In this document: piece by piece, positions 38,105-50,791 of the stretch
Layout: each line of letters begins with the position of its first letter
How positions within the stretch are numbered: position 1 is the first letter of the stretch
DNA from: Myrica gale
Lineage: Eukaryota > Streptophyta > Magnoliopsida > Fagales > Myricaceae
Reading direction: 5' to 3'
Assembly (NCBI GenBank): GCA_963930655.1
Contig: OZ005601.1
Span: 28,458,921 to 28,522,920 of the forward strand
Length of the DNA: 64,000 nucleotides
Notes under the pieces: model-generated
The model's input: the letters and a program-made list of their open reading frames with translations, nothing else
What the model was told of the DNA's origin: nothing
Database searches by the model: none
Program-made: the position numbers and the translations under genes

Positions 38105-38583
38105 TAAGTGATGGGAAACATCTTAGCAGTATCCAGTAGATGTTCGAGCTGGACATGGAAATGTGAAACAAAGAAATCGATGTCCCTGTTCAGATGCCCC
38201 TCATTAGTGACCTGACCAATCATCAATTTTACTTCTGAAGCCCCTCCAACTGGAAAGCAAAGATCCTCCATAGAGTATCACCATCTTAGAGATATCCAAA
38301 TGAGATTGCAGCGTATCCCAAGAGATACTCTTGATTTGTTTGGATACCAAGACTATTACGTGACAGATGCCAGTCATCATCATGTCAGATTTTGTTCACT
38401 AAGGTAGAGCCAATTCATGTTTGAATTTTAGAAATACTGATTTAGAAAAAAAAAAGAATTTTAGAAATACTGACCCCCTTACATCTTTCACACTGACATT
38501 GGAATACATGTTTAGAATATTCTTACAATCTTCCTTTTTTCCTCGCGTTCAATTCCCTTCTATCTCCTGTTTGGACACTCCTC

Positions 38584-39000
38584 TGAGCTGCCAATTCGAG
38601 CATACGAGTTTTTTTTCCCTTTCGAGGAGGCATGGAACAGCTTTAACACTTGAGCAAACCAAGAAAGAAAAAAAAAAAGAGAACAAAAGAGAGAAACATG
38701 TCGAGAAGGAATATTGTTTTCAAAGATGGCTTACACTTGTTTTCATTTGCTGGCTGATGTTCGGCTCTGTAACGATTGTTTTCAAAGATGGCTTACATAG
38801 TAGATGGACTTATTTGGGCAGGATTCGTAAGCTTTATAGGCTGACCTTGTTTACTGTCCACGTCCAGTCCATGTCATCCCCTAATCACGAGAAGGGTGTA
38901 CGGGCCAAGCACCTTGGTTAGAAATTTAGATCCATGTCTTCATTGCTAACAGAGTACTTGGTGTATATTTCAGAAACTTGAACAAAATAATTAGGGAAAT
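38584..39000 (+). repeat. Segmental duplication copy C, part 1
   Basis: From AGCTGCCAATTCGAGCATA to CAGAAACTTGAACAAAATAA it matches 44928-45395 with indels. Shared phrases include GAGGCATGGAACAGCTTTAA and CTTCATTGCTAACAGAGTAC. No gene is recognised; the 166-codon ORF at 38421-38921 is low-complexity and not called. Confidence 0.75.
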
Positions 39001-39403
39001 TGGTATTTTAGTGCTTGGATTTGAACTTGCTAAGATGGATTGGAACTTTGAGGAAGGTAAAGTATTTGAGATGTCAGATAAGAAGAGACCAGGCGTGGCC
39101 CAGGAGATCATTCTGGAGGGAAGGCAAAACGAGGTCGTATAAACAGAAAGAAACAGCATAAAAGAGAACAAAAAAGTTCAAAGTTTGATCTAGAGGGAGG
39201 AGCGCATCATTCCAGCAACGACAGCGGCTGAGTTGTCAGCTCCATTCCGTTAGAAAAATAGAAGGATTCCGGAATAGTCATTTTGTTAAAAAAAATGTAA
39301 ATTAAAGGACTAAAATTTTAAAAAATAAAACATGAGGACTAAAAATTAAAAATGGATAAAATCCAAGAACTAAAATTCTAATTTTCAAAATAATTAATGG
39401 GAA

Positions 39404-39720
39404 AACATTCAATATAATTGTAGACGTTGTTATATTTAGAGTCAGACAAGATCACAAGCAAAGCCTTAATATACAGGCCGAGTAAGATCCATAAGCATGC
39501 ATGTCCAATAGAAAAATTGGAGTGCCATATGGAGACGGCCGGAGGAATTGGAGACTTCTACTGTTCAGATCCACAAAGTACACTTAAATGAGACAAAAAA
39601 AAGGATAATTGTATGCACACACTACCGTCTTCATTAAATCATCACCCAGTCTTACAATTCCCCAGTAGGTTGCCACCAGTTGGGCTCGCACGCGGCCAAA
39701 AATATTTATATAAGCATTTA
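39404..39720 (+). repeat. Segmental duplication copy C, part 2
   Basis: From AAAACATTCAATATAATTG to TTTATATAAGCATTTA it matches 58517-58801 (copy B). After this point C continues with sequence like 59505-59560, so C lacks the RNase-H relic that B has there. It is non-coding. Confidence 0.75.
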
Positions 39721-39761
39721 ATTTTTGTTTTTATCTGGTACCTCTTTTGTTTTCCTTTACT

Positions 39762-39900
39762 ACACTACAAAAAAAAAATTTGATTTTAGGTGTCAAATTT
39801 TCGGGTGTCATAAACAAATTTTGTCTCCAAATCATGCTCTTTCATGTCACAATAAAAATTTTATTACCCAAGATGTGCCAGGAATTACAAAACCATATGG
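39762..39900 (+). mobile_element. Possible CACTA-type terminus
   Basis: CACTACAAAAAAAAAATTTG at 39763 is followed by GGTGTCAAATTTTCGGGTGTC, like the end and subterminal repeats of plant CACTA elements. No matching opposite end was found in the window. Confidence 0.3.
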
Positions 39901-40499
39901 ACATCCAGTGCTGGTACTTACCCACTCGGCTCGTGTATAGTAATCGTATGCACAAAGTTCGGGGATTACCACACGATAAAACTCTTAGGATCGCTTTCAT
40001 GCCCTCATAATTTTTTTAGCGGAAGACTTGATTAAAAGATTATTGATAAAAGAAAGGCTGCAAATCGGTTTAGAAACTTGAACAAAAGAAATTAGCGCCT
40101 TAAAACGAGAATGGAAAAAAAATCTTCAAATTATCGTATCAAAATCATATGCACTTATTATAGGAAAATTTCATGAGGAAAGCAAGAATAAAATAAGTAC
40201 AAAACTGAAAGTTGTCTATAGTTTTCCATCTAACAACAATCATGAAACCGGCTAACTTCAACTGGATCTATCTAAACCATCAACAAAAACTATTACAGAC
40301 GTCTAATTAATCTCCGACTTAGTGACGAATGTCCATATTGTCATCACTAGGATGTACGGGTCAATATCCAAAATCTCCTCGCTCACACAAGCCAATATCT
40401 TATTTGCCCGATGCCCACAGTCACAGCAGTACATACAAAAGATTAAACAAATAAATGGGTAAGTCCAACTGACTCAGTAAGGGCAGATAAGGGAACATG

Positions 40500-43400
40500 T
40501 TATGACCAATAATCATAGCATGTTAATCGTACAAATTAAATTTTGATAATCATAACAGATTAACCATAGTATGATCGATGCAATGCCGGGATGATGCATA
40601 TGTTTCCCGGTTCTTTCTTTTTCTCTTTCTATCACTGTCACTTTCTTCACAGTATGTATTAAGTATGCATGTCTCATGTCAACGCTCATACATATCATTT
40701 ACGATATGCAACACCTTAACCACACGTGAACATCAAATATTCTTTTCTTTTCTTTTCTTTCTTCACAATATGCGTTAAGTATGCATGTCTCATATCAACG
40801 TCATACATATCATTCATGATATGCAACACTTTAACCACACGTGAACATCAGATATTCCTTTCTTTTCAGTTCTATAAAGGTGTCCTTTCATTGCTCTGTT
40901 CTATCTCCAAGAGTAGGGTTGTGCGTCCCCTCCCCTTCTATTGGACTGTCCCGTGCTCCGGCACCAGGACCCTATCAAGCGTTTATTGTTACAACGCCAA
41001 GGATACCAACCACGATCCTTTCAATGGTGGCTTACACTATCCCACTGTGATCGGCACCGTCACCCTTTCATAGGACCACCTCTGGGTATGAGTTTCATTT
41101 CTGTTATTCTGTTATTACAATCCCCACACCCATGACATGCTCCATGATAGGATGACGCAACACATATCATATGCCTCATTGAAAATCAGGTAATCATGAA
41201 TTCCACGGATAATGCAACATAGTCAAGTAATCACAGATTTACATGGATCACATATACCAACTGTCATATATAACAGAATATGTCATATATAACAAAAAAA
41301 AAGCGACCTAAGTTCACAGTAGCTTTTCTTCATGCATAGGTGGCTGGGTCTAGTTGAACACTTAACTTTTCATGATGTTCATGTGTTAGACTCGGTCAAC
41401 CTAGTATTGAAATCATCATAGTTGGCACGATAGAAATACCATATGTTGCAATAGGCAAGTCCAACAACTTATACAACTTTTTCTTTTTCTTTTATTTCTA
41501 AACCCACTTAATCGACTTTTCAAGAAGAGTTTCACAGATTTTAGGGCCCTTGACTATTTTTGTATGTTCTATTTTCAAAAGAAAATAAAATCTTTTCGGT
41601 CATATAAAAAATCTTCTTGGGCATATAAAGAAAATATTTTCCCGGGCATTTTAAAAACAAAGCTCCCCAGGCATTTATATAAAACTCCCAGGGCCTTTAT
41701 AAGACTCCCCGGGCATTTTTATTACAAAAAGAATACTTCTCGAACCTATAAACCAAAAGTTTTCTCAATATATATAAAAAGTCTTTACCGGGCAATGCAA
41801 AAACATCTTCTCCGTAAAAATAAGTATTTCCTGGTCATTCAAAAACAAAATCTTTCTCTGTCATCAATAAACAAAAGTTTTACAGCATATAAAAACCTTT
41901 TCCTCTTAAAGGATCCAACCTCAGGTGGTCCCCAAAGTCTTTTGGTCCTTTTCTCTTTATATGTCCTTTGCATGATATGAGAGTAACAGGTTGTTCTACG
42001 TACATTTCCGTCATAGGCCACGACTATTTCAACGTATTCTGGTCTTGTTTACAATTAATAGGCCTAAAATTCATTTAGGTCATTAAACGGGCTTTGTGAT
42101 TTGAGCTCCTATTTCGACTCGGTTTGGACTCAAATTTGATATTTCCCATATATTTTTCTTTCTCTACAAAGCCATAATGTCATTTTCAGTTCGGGTCTTT
42201 TTACATTAACGATTAGTGTAAAATGTCGAAACTGCCCTTGAAACCTCCAGGGGCATTTTCGACCTTCCCTGACCTCTGATTGCCCTGCAAATTCTACTGG
42301 GACCTACTATGATCATTTCCTACATGTACATAAGTTTCTAGGTCAAAATTCCAAAGATTTCGTTGGGTTGTTTTAAGAAATGTCAAAACTGCCCTTAGGG
42401 ACATTCAGGGGCATTTTCGAAATTTCCCGACCTCAAATTGCCTTTCAAATTATACTGGCGTCTACTGTGATCATATACTACACGTACACAAATTTTCAGA
42501 CCAAAAATCCAAATATTTCATGGGGTAGTTTTGGACAGTAAGAGTTTTTCACTAAAAGCCCTCATTATTTCTCCTACACACATGTGACTATTCCTAAGAT
42601 AAAGAATAAAAATTTCCAGGTTTATACTTGTACCATTACTACCAACCTCAATGTAAGGCTATTTCACCTTTACCTTACTCGCTGAAGTACTGTTTTTCCT
42701 GGATACGAACACCTAAACATCGAGACACAAGACACTAAGTTAGAAAAAGTCAAGACCAAAAGCTGATGGGAAGAAAGGGTACAAGCCGACTACCTCTACC
42801 ATTTTCCTCCTTTTTCCTTGGTTTCCTCTTCCTTTGGTCGCAAGAATTTTCATGTCACTCTCCCTCCCTTTCTCTCTTGGTCAGATGGAATTTCTCTCAT
42901 AATGTCGCTATTAGTAAAATTTTGTTGACTATATAATCTAAACGTGACCCCCCTGGTGAATTCCCCCTGGTCACTCTACATATTCTAGGCTAGCTCTAGA
43001 GAGAATCATCAAAAATCATATGCTAACAATTCACAAGCAGCCACCAAGTTATCTCACATCTCACGTATCTTTCACAAAGATTAAGTTAAATGGACAAGCC
43101 AATAACCATATTCCACTTAGACGTCCAGCTAAATAAGGATAAGAATGCATTAAATCTTCTTCACGTGGATAAAACAAGTGAAAAGTAATTCTGATGAGTC
43201 TACGCAGAATGACCGGTCATACAAGGTTCAGGCATGCATCACTATGCCAAGCCTGTCCTTCACCACTCGGTCAGCCCTGTCATTCTCATCATTCGATCAA
43301 CCCTGTCATTTACCACTCGGCCAGCCCTGTCACTCGGCCAACCCTGTCATTCACCACTCGGCAGCCCTGTCACTCGGCCAACCCTGTCATTCACCACTCG

Positions 43401-43830
43401 GCAGCCCTGTCACTCGACCAACCCTGTCGTTCACCACTCGGCCAGCCCTGTCTTAACTAGTCAGTAATTAAGGTTTTGCCCCTGGTCACCCGAATTACCC
43501 TATCTGTCCTGGTACCCTGCCTAACTCGATACCCTTATATGCGTAAATGTAAAACACAAAGAAAATTTATATATATATAAACTTCACAATAATAAAAAGA
43601 AAGATAATTTAAATAACATAAACAAGAAAACTCTTATTAGAAATGAATATGAGAAAACAAAGAAGAATGATGGAAAAATATTCAAAAGTATAATCTCGTA
43701 CTTTATATTCGGCATTAAGCTGAAAAATAATTGAAGGTTTATGCAAAAATAATACATGTCGAATTTGTTAATAACAAATATCATAAAGAAATAATATGTA
43801 GATAAATCAAACAACTTGGGGTGTCACAAT
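40500..43830. mobile_element. LTR-like block, probably a Gypsy-type LTR or remnant
   Basis: This non-coding block has an LTR-like make-up: a 106-bp tandem pair near 40640-40855 (TTAAGTATGCATGTCTCAT ...), a CTATTGGACTGTCCCGTGC region, a degenerate array of CCCCGGGCATTTATAAAA-type units at about 41570-41900, a 155-bp tandem pair at about 42224-42535 (AACTGCCCTT...GGGGCATTTTCGA), a minisatellite at 43240-43455 and GGGTGTCACA at 43818-43827. These features are common in long LTRs of plant Ty3/Gypsy elements. No gag, pol or clear flanking duplication is visible, so the exact ends and class are uncertain. Confidence 0.4.
43240..43455. repeat. Minisatellite of ~39/60-bp compound units
   Basis: Alternating phrases CAACCCTGTCATTCACCACT, CGG(C)CAGCCCTGTCACT and CGGCC repeat about five times. 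All three forward frames stay open across it, giving Pro/Ser/Thr-rich ORFs that I treat as artefacts of the repeat. Confidence 0.75.
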
Positions 43831-44927
43831 TGACAAAAGCCAAAACGTCACATATTTGTGACATAAAACATTCGTCAGCATTTGCAAACGCGTCCCAACG
43901 TTACGCAACACCGTGCGTACATGGTTTGGGTGACAAAACCCCGTTGTCGCCCATCAATCACACAGTTCAAATCGTCACAAAACCTGCAACATTATGCATG
44001 GTCTGACAGAATCATCCGAATGACTGGGACAATCCGCGCATTATTGACACATGTCTATGTGAGACGTCTGTGGAGCGCAGCTGCTAGAGTCCGCACGGTT
44101 AAATATCGTTCTCACGCATATGCCTATAATTTTGGCTAGCGCTGGTACACCACGTTGCACGTTCCAGTCGTCTGCCTTTCCAGACAGACCTAACCCGTCC
44201 GAACGTCATCATTTCGAGATGATTTTACGTAACCGTTTACGAATTACAATTTAATGCTTACGAATCTGATTGGTAGACATGGAAAACGAAAACATCTAAA
44301 CGAAATGAATGTATCGTCCGAACAGTGTGGACGAATTTTAAAAACGAATATAGGTCATTTGAATGACATTTTTACCCGCATTACACCCTTCCCTCTCCTT
44401 TCTCACAGATGTGCATTCACGTTTAGAATCTAAAAACTAGCGCTTCAGTCCTATTTCGTGAATTTCTATCTATCCAGGTATGTTTCTCATGTTTTTATTG
44501 CATTTTTTCGTTTAAAAATCATGCTTTTAACATTATTTAATTAGAAATTTTCATATTAGATTTCCGCCCATCACAGTTGTTTGATGGTCGATCTTTGTAT
44601 TGATATAGATTGTGTAATGTTGTATAATTGTTTAGTATATAATTTTATAATTTTTTGTGTTGGTTTGTGGTAGTTTTAGAGGTGGGGGAGAGGTCTGCCA
44701 TGTCTAAGTCAACTTGGCCTTCTTCCCCACAACACATCAGGACGGTTCCAATCCGTCTGGACAGATAGTTTTCAATTTTCTACAGTTACCTTTCCAAACG
44801 TAGATGTTTTTAGACCGTCGTACGGACGGTACTTTAAGTGTGCGGACGTGAGGCCTTTAGACGCTGTCGCTTTATCTAGAATATATACACATCTTAAAAT
44901 ATAAGAGTTTTTACACGTTTTTAAGGA
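43831..44927. other. Gene-free stretch
   Basis: Rich in CGTCAC/GTGAC words near 43840-44000 and in GGACG/CGTCC words near 44740-44860, which may be transposon subterminal repeats. No protein was recognised. Confidence 0.3.
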
Positions 44928-46409
44928 GCTGCCAATTCGAGCATAGAGTTTTTTTCCCTTCCTAGGAGGCATGGAACAGCTTTAACACTTGCTCAAACCA
45001 AAAAAAAAAAAACAGACAGAACAAAAGAGAGAAACATGTCCAGGAATATTATTGTTTTCAAAGATGGCTTACACATGTTTTCATTCGCTGCTGATGTTCG
45101 GCTCTGTAACGATTGTTTGATGAGTATGGATTCCTAATAGATTAACCAAATGTATGGATCAGTCCCACTCAAGCCCAAATCCAAGAGCATAGCAGTTGGA
45201 CGTCTTTCGGCGGGATTTGAAATTCCTTATAGGCTGACCTTGCTTACTGTCGAAGCCCAGTCCATGTCATCCCCTAAGCAGGAGAAGGGTGTACACGGGC
45301 CACGCATCTTGGGTTAGAAATTTAGGCCCATGTCTTCATTGCTAACAGAGTACTTGGTGTATATTTCAGAAACTCGAACAAAATAATTAATTGGAACCGA
45401 ATAAGGTTTGTGCTTTCTCTCTTAAAAACTATTCTCTTGACGGCCGTCCCTTACTTCGGTGGGACTCCATATCCACACTTGGCTCTAAAGCACGTTGCTG
45501 TTTGGGCTCTAATATCAATTCCTCGCATGGCTGGCTTTTCCTTCAGCTACTTCTCTCTCTGTCTTGACCGCAGCTTCTTTGTCACCCACTCACCGTGATC
45601 CAGCTCCATCAACATTTATGTCTCTTGCTGGTGCACCGCACTTCCCTCCTCTTCTTGTCCCTAAAAGAGTATTCTATAAATGCGAGTCACTTCAGAGAAT
45701 GACCTGAGCCAGGCAACCTGCTTGGAATTTCAGAGAATAAGTTGGGATAACGGTCAAATTCCCAAATAGCTTGAGCTGACAACATCAGGAATCAAAGAGA
45801 ATCCCTTCTCCATCATGGCCTCAGTAGGAATGACATGAGTACTCAGGGAACTGAGTGATCGACTTGGGATTTTATCTTAAATTTTTCGAGTTTTCGTGTT
45901 AATTTCGGTATTTACATAAAAACCTCGCATTAATTTGAATCAATATAATTCTTTTTGTGACGAATTTCATCTTCGTTGTAAAAGGTTCAAAATAGAGAAT
46001 AACCTCGTTCGAACGGTTCTAAAGTCTTTTGTGAGGACGAAATTAAAGGTTTTAGCGACTTCTTCTTTTTTACGCCGAATTCCAAAATTCTTGTATTGAT
46101 CAAGCAAACGACGGCTATAACGAGGGAAAAGAAGCAACGATCATTATATGCTTGAGTTGGCTAGTGACATCTTCCGGCATATAGGTTTCATTTCTTCTTG
46201 TTTTTAATTAGTGGCGTTTTAATCGTTAATTGATGGTTCTGGATATTATAATTTCATCACATGAGAATGTGGGCCAGTAAATTTAAATAATAATTATAAT
46301 CAATAACCATGATTGTAATTGAAAGATCCTATAATCAAGGGCATCATCATGAGCAACTCAAAGCTACATGTTTTTTCTTTCATATTTTTGGCATTTGATT
46401 AAGAATATC

Positions 46410-46606
46410 GTGGTGTTTATTTGTGGAAATTTTGGGTGGTGGTAATTTTGAGGTATTGGGGTTGATGAAAAAGTAAAAGTTTTCGTGGGAATTTGTGAAA
46501 AAGTGAGGAGAGAAAATATTTAAGTAAATATTATAATAAAAAAGATTATTTGATAGAGAAAAAAATACGGGCCAAAATGTTGAGGTGCCGAATTGTTGGG
46601 AAACAA
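46410..46606. mobile_element. Tourist-like MITE in copy A
   Basis: Starts GTGGTGTTTATTTGTGGAAA and ends GTTGGGAAACAA, flanked by ATATC on both sides. The matching place in copy B (near 57915-57925, TTATATCTCTGTCTCC) lacks it, so it inserted after the duplication or was lost in B. Confidence 0.7.
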
Positions 46607-46610
46607 ATAT

Positions 46611-47129
46611 CTTCTGTCTCCTTTGTCTTTTAATATTATAGGAAGATCATGATCATGATCTGAGAAAGAAAACATGTTCTTTGATCACAAAAATGAAAAA
46701 GAACATATTGTTTTCATCCTCAACATTTGCGATAGTTCCTAGCATATCTCCCTAAAAAAAAAAGCAAACATATATAGAACCAAACTATTTCCCCATTTAA
46801 TTATTTTTTGTCCTGTCAAACATGTTTATCAATACCCTGTTTCACGCAGGACCACATGTTTATAGAACCAAACTATCTTCTGTCTCCTTTGTCTTTTAAT
46901 ATTATAGGAAGATCATGATCATGATCTGAGAAAGAAAACATGTTCTTTGATCACAAAAATGAAAAAGAACATATTGTTTTCATCCTCAACATTTGCGATA
47001 GTTCCTAGCATATCTCCCTAAAAAAAAGCAAACATATATAGAACCAAACTATTTCCCCATTTAATTATTTTTTTTCCTGTCAAACATGTTTATCAATACC
47101 CTGTTTCACGCAGGACCACATGTTTATCG
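46611..47129 (+). repeat. 266-bp tandem duplication
   Basis: CTTCTGTCTCCTTTGTCTTT starts at 46611 and again at 46877, and both units run to ACCACATGTTTAT with only a few differences. Copy B has a single unit (57930-58173), so the doubling is private to A and recent. Confidence 0.9.
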
Positions 47130-47131
47130 AA

Positions 47132-47214
47132 GGGGCTGGATCTGCTGCAGTTCGATTAGACCCTATGAGGAGGGCGTGGGTCCCACCCACCCGAACTGCA
47201 GCAAATCCGAGCCA
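47132..47214. mobile_element. 83-bp MULE-type MITE, 9-bp TSD TTTATCGAA
   Basis: TTTATCGAA flanks it perfectly (47123-47131 and 47215-47223). The left end GGGGCTGGATCTGCTGCAGT and the right end in reverse TGGCTCGGATTTGCTGCAGT form ~23-bp inverted repeats. Copy B keeps one intact TTTATCGAA (58169-58177) with no insert. Confidence 0.9.
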
Positions 47215-47947
47215 TTTATCGAAAGCCCTTTTCTTGATAGAAGTAGTTGGTAGCATTGAGGGGACCAGGGTCTATGGGTCCTGTCAAATGTGAACATTAT
47301 TTCTCCCTCCATTTTCAAATGTTTTTCTAGGCAACTGATAAAGCGGGACTTAAATTGGGAATGTAGGGATTCGACCCCCAGACCTAATAGGACCGAATGA
47401 CCGTGCGATTGACAAGGAGCTTCAACTCACAAACGCCGTGAGTTTTATTTTTGTTTTAATTTGGTACATCTTTTTGTTTCCCTTTACTATAATGTTTAAT
47501 TAGCAACAATATTATAGTATCCCTTTACTATAATATTTCAGTGGATTACAATAATACTGCGTTATATTATTTGACACAATATATTTCTAGTGTAGACTAA
47601 TTCATATATATGTACCTCATTTTAAGTTATCAACTAAGATGTGGCTCTTTTTTTTTCTTTTTTAGTATTATTCACATGGGATGCATCTTAATGGTTTTAA
47701 ATTGAACCACTTAATTCAAACCCTATGGCCTATTTTATGTTTCTAGTTTCACTCTCTATGTATATTTTTGTCCCATGTGGTTATTGTAAAAAATTCCAAT
47801 TTTTAACATTTTACACCTTACCATGGCAACAAGCTGCTATTCACTTGTTTAGTTTCGTAATCAAACAATAGTCAGAATGACACTTGTGGCTGCCTTTTAG
47901 GGTGACTCCAAATGAGATGGGTAAAGCTTATAAGTTGTCCTTGAAAG

Positions 47948-49499
47948 CACAGGCGGATCCAGCTAGGGGCAATGGGGGGCAGCCGCCCCCCCATTGCCTG
48001 AAAAATCTCTTTAATTTTTTTTTTTTTGGATTTTTTTATATGGGCTGCCCCCCTTAGACCCAGGCCCTGAAGCCAGCCCCCCTTCAAACCCAGGCGCCCA
48101 GGCCAACCTAGCCGGTCTAATTTTTTTTTTTTAAAAATCAACAGAGGGTAAAATACGCATTTCACCTTGGCCTTTTTTTTTAATTAATTCGGCGCCATCC
48201 TCCCCTCCCTCTCTAACAACTTCAATTTCCCCCCCTTTTCTCCCTGACGCCCACAGCCCAGCTTCTCTCACTCTGCTCCCCACCTCCCGATGCTAGCCTC
48301 CGTCTCTCTCTCTCCTCTCACTCTGCCTCTACAGAACGCCAGCCTCTAGTCCTCTATCACTCTACCGACTGCCTCTCCTTCTCCGGACCTCCACAGTCGA
48401 CAGAATGCCGGCTGAGCTCTCTCTCTCCCTCTCCGTCCCTCTCTCCTCCTCCACAGGACCACAACTCTTTCTCTCTCTCTATCTCCAGCTCTCTCTCTCC
48501 AGCCTCCAAGTACTCTCTCAACTCAAGTCTCTTTGTAACTCTGTTTATTTTTCAATTAGTGATGAAATTTTTTTGAAATTTTGATGAATTATGTGATGAA
48601 ATTTAATTAGCAGATTAGGATTATTGAATTTATTGTGAACCGGATAGAGAATTCATGAATTTGTGATGAAATTTAATTAGTAGATTAGGATTATTGAATA
48701 TATTGTGAACCGGATAGAAAATTCATGAATTTGTGATGAAATTTTAATTGAATTCATGTGATGAAATTTTGATGAATTAAGTACTGATAGAGAATTCTTG
48801 AATTTGCAATCTTTCTAAGCAGAAGATATTTGTTGTAAAAACCTAGATACAGTCAATACAATCACTCACATACAAACTCGAATCAAATTTCTAAATTCTG
48901 ATTCGTGTAAGCAAAAACGGAAACACGATTTGATCTTTTGGGGCTTATAGAAGGCAAGAGGAGAATTGGGCTATCTTACTCATCAAGATTAGAAGGAGAC
49001 CATCGTTTTTTGCTCTTTTTATTTCCTTTAAGTACTTGATCTGTGCTTTTGAATATTTAAGCTATGTTTCATTTTCCTAGTAGAATTGTCTTAATAAGCT
49101 TATAATGTACTTAGTTCCTTTTAATTTGCTATTAGGTCTTAGTATCTTTGAATTGTCATGTAGGCCTTCAATTCAAAAATGTTATGTGCTTAGTTCCTTT
49201 CAATTGATAATTTTTTCTTAGCTTTTATTCATTATTCTACTATGTAGTGCAGTATGGAATTTATAGAAATTTTGCTAGTTTTAATTTTAGTTTCTTCATG
49301 TTTGAAAAATAAATCTGTTGCGAGATCATGTTATTTTTATTCACACAAAGTGGTAAATATTTCAATCCTAGTGTTAGTCTTTCTAGGATTTTTTTTTTTA
49401 ACTTTTAAGACATTTTTTTGCATTACATAGTAAAATTTTTTTTTGTCATTTTTCATTAAGAGTTTGCCCCCTTCCATTACATTCCTGGATCCGCCACTG
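47948..49499. mobile_element. Non-autonomous hAT element, TSD CTTGAAAG
   Basis: A perfect CTTGAAAG duplication flanks it (47940-47947 and 49500-49507). The left end is CACAGGCGGATCCAG and the right end is CTGGATCCGCCACTG. The 1552-bp interior has a CT-rich leader-like stretch (48190-48520), an ~84-bp tandem pair (48567-48740) and no transposase. Copy B has no element here (about 60003-60010, CAACGAAAGTG). Confidence 0.92.
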
Positions 49500-50286
49500 C
49501 TTGAAAGTGTATCCAAAAATCTAAAGGGAAGAATAAGATTGAGCTAAGCGAGTTCGTCAGCTACTTTGGCTAGAACAAGAATTAGTATACTCATTTTACG
49601 AATTAGTGTACCCATTTTAATTCCACTTTTTAGTTATGCCAAAATAGATAATTAAAGCAATAATAAATTACATATTAAAAATATTCAATACACATATACG
49701 CAAGCTTTAATTATAATAACTTATCCCTAAGAAATTGATAGATAACGAAACTAAGCGAAACGAGGATGGGCCCTCTCCGCCGTCTCCGGCTTTACTTCTA
49801 TTTTGTTCTATTCTTATGTATCTGGCGTCCGTACACTTTCCGTTTGTTTTTCCGGGTGTTTTTTCTGGGTATGTGACCCGGAATTCATTGTGCCTTGTAA
49901 TCTGTGAAGTACTGCGTGTCTGGTCCGAGAGAATCCAGGAGAAATATGACGATGATCTTGGCTTGAGTGATGGAATGTGTAAGAAAAAAAGTAACATTCT
50001 TTTTGTGTAAAAAGGAAAAACAGAGAAATCCCATCACCACAACTGTAAGAAACAGAATAACATTCTATTTGTGTATAAAGGAAAAACACAAGAAATCAGG
50101 AATCCCATCACCACCACAGTGCATATCGCTGCAAGAGTCAATCGTAAATCATTCTAACTTATTTTGGGACCGACGAAATAAATCCCCAGACACTAATCAA
50201 ATACAAACCATCGGTGACACGGCGGAGAACAAAAAAACAGATAAACCGTACAGAAGCCGTTAAAGTATGGCCGTCAGACCGCCCTG

Positions 50287-50598
50287 CTATGGGGTGTGAG
50301 GATGTATAGCCTTACCCATCTCTAAGCAGCTATTGGGCTTGTTGGACTGTGAAGATGCCGGAGGGCGGCGAGGACGGAAAAAGTGGGCGATGGAGCGGGC
50401 CATCTGATCAAACATCATGCGCTTCACTGACCTTCGCTTTGCCGGAATGACGCTTCTGATTTTGGGTTTGAACCTGGCCAGTGGTTCACTTGGGCAGGAC
50501 TTCGTTACCTTCTCTGGCTCGACCTTGGTGCAGACCAGCTCCACACCTGGCTTCAGCTTCAAGACCACATCTTGCTCTGGCATTACGCTCGTCCCCAT
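50287..50598 (-). CDS. Small plant protein with KRRSVKRMMFD core, copy A (103 aa)
   Basis: The 103-residue product has an N-terminal part rich in Val, Lys and Glu (LKLKPGVELVCTKVEPEKV), the core RSVIPAKRRSVKRMMFD at about 48-64, then a basic/Pro segment (FRPRRPPASS) and a polar tail. There is no signal or membrane segment. Its twin at 60721-61032 differs at 7 of 312 bases; these give 5 amino-acid changes and one silent change, so there is little sign of selection since the duplication. The hAT MITE at 50792-50997 sits ~190 bp upstream of the start codon and is absent in the twin, so the two promoters differ. Function unknown; it may be a gene or a young decaying duplicate. Confidence 0.55.
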   Translation of the reverse strand: MGTSVMPEQDVVLKLKPGVELVCTKVEPEKVTKSCPSEPLARFKPKIRSVIPAKRRSVKRMMFDQMARSIAHFFRPRRPPASSQSNKPNSCLEMGKAIHPHTP

Positions 50599-50791
50599 CT
50601 CTCCCTTTTGTCTTTCTCAAAATGTGAAGTTTTGGGATGGATTAATATGTTTCAGAATTGTCTTACAAAGCACGTTTATTTTAAATGCCTCTCAACAATT
50701 TTTACCCCCTCTACAGGGAAAAAAAATATTAAAAGATAGAAGAAGCCAGCACCAATGGGAGAGAAACTTGGGAACGAAGGAACCACACGGT

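Larger units (their letters stand above)
44928..47939 (+). repeat. Segmental duplication copy A, left part
   Basis: 44928-45395 matches C (38584-39000). 45667-47380 matches B (57187-58330). 47385-47939 matches B (59448-60002). Relative to B, A has gained a Tourist-like MITE (46410-46606), a 266-bp tandem duplication (46611-47129) and a MULE MITE (47132-47214). It lacks the ~1.1 kb that holds the RNase-H relic in B. It is non-coding throughout. Confidence 0.85.

Noticed and set aside
38421..38921. 166-codon plus-strand ORF
   Set aside because: Low-complexity, no domain, and the homologous block at 44928-45395 does not keep the frame.
43178..43467. Three overlapping Pro/Ser/Thr-rich ORFs
   Set aside because: They are translations of a minisatellite in all frames.
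39763..45000. A complete CACTA element
   Set aside because: Only one CACTA-like terminus is seen; no opposite end, 3-bp duplication or transposase.
49707..49997. ORF shared by duplications A and B (also 60181-60489)
   Set aside because: Sharing is explained by the recent duplication; the ends differ, and no domain or splice partner is visible.
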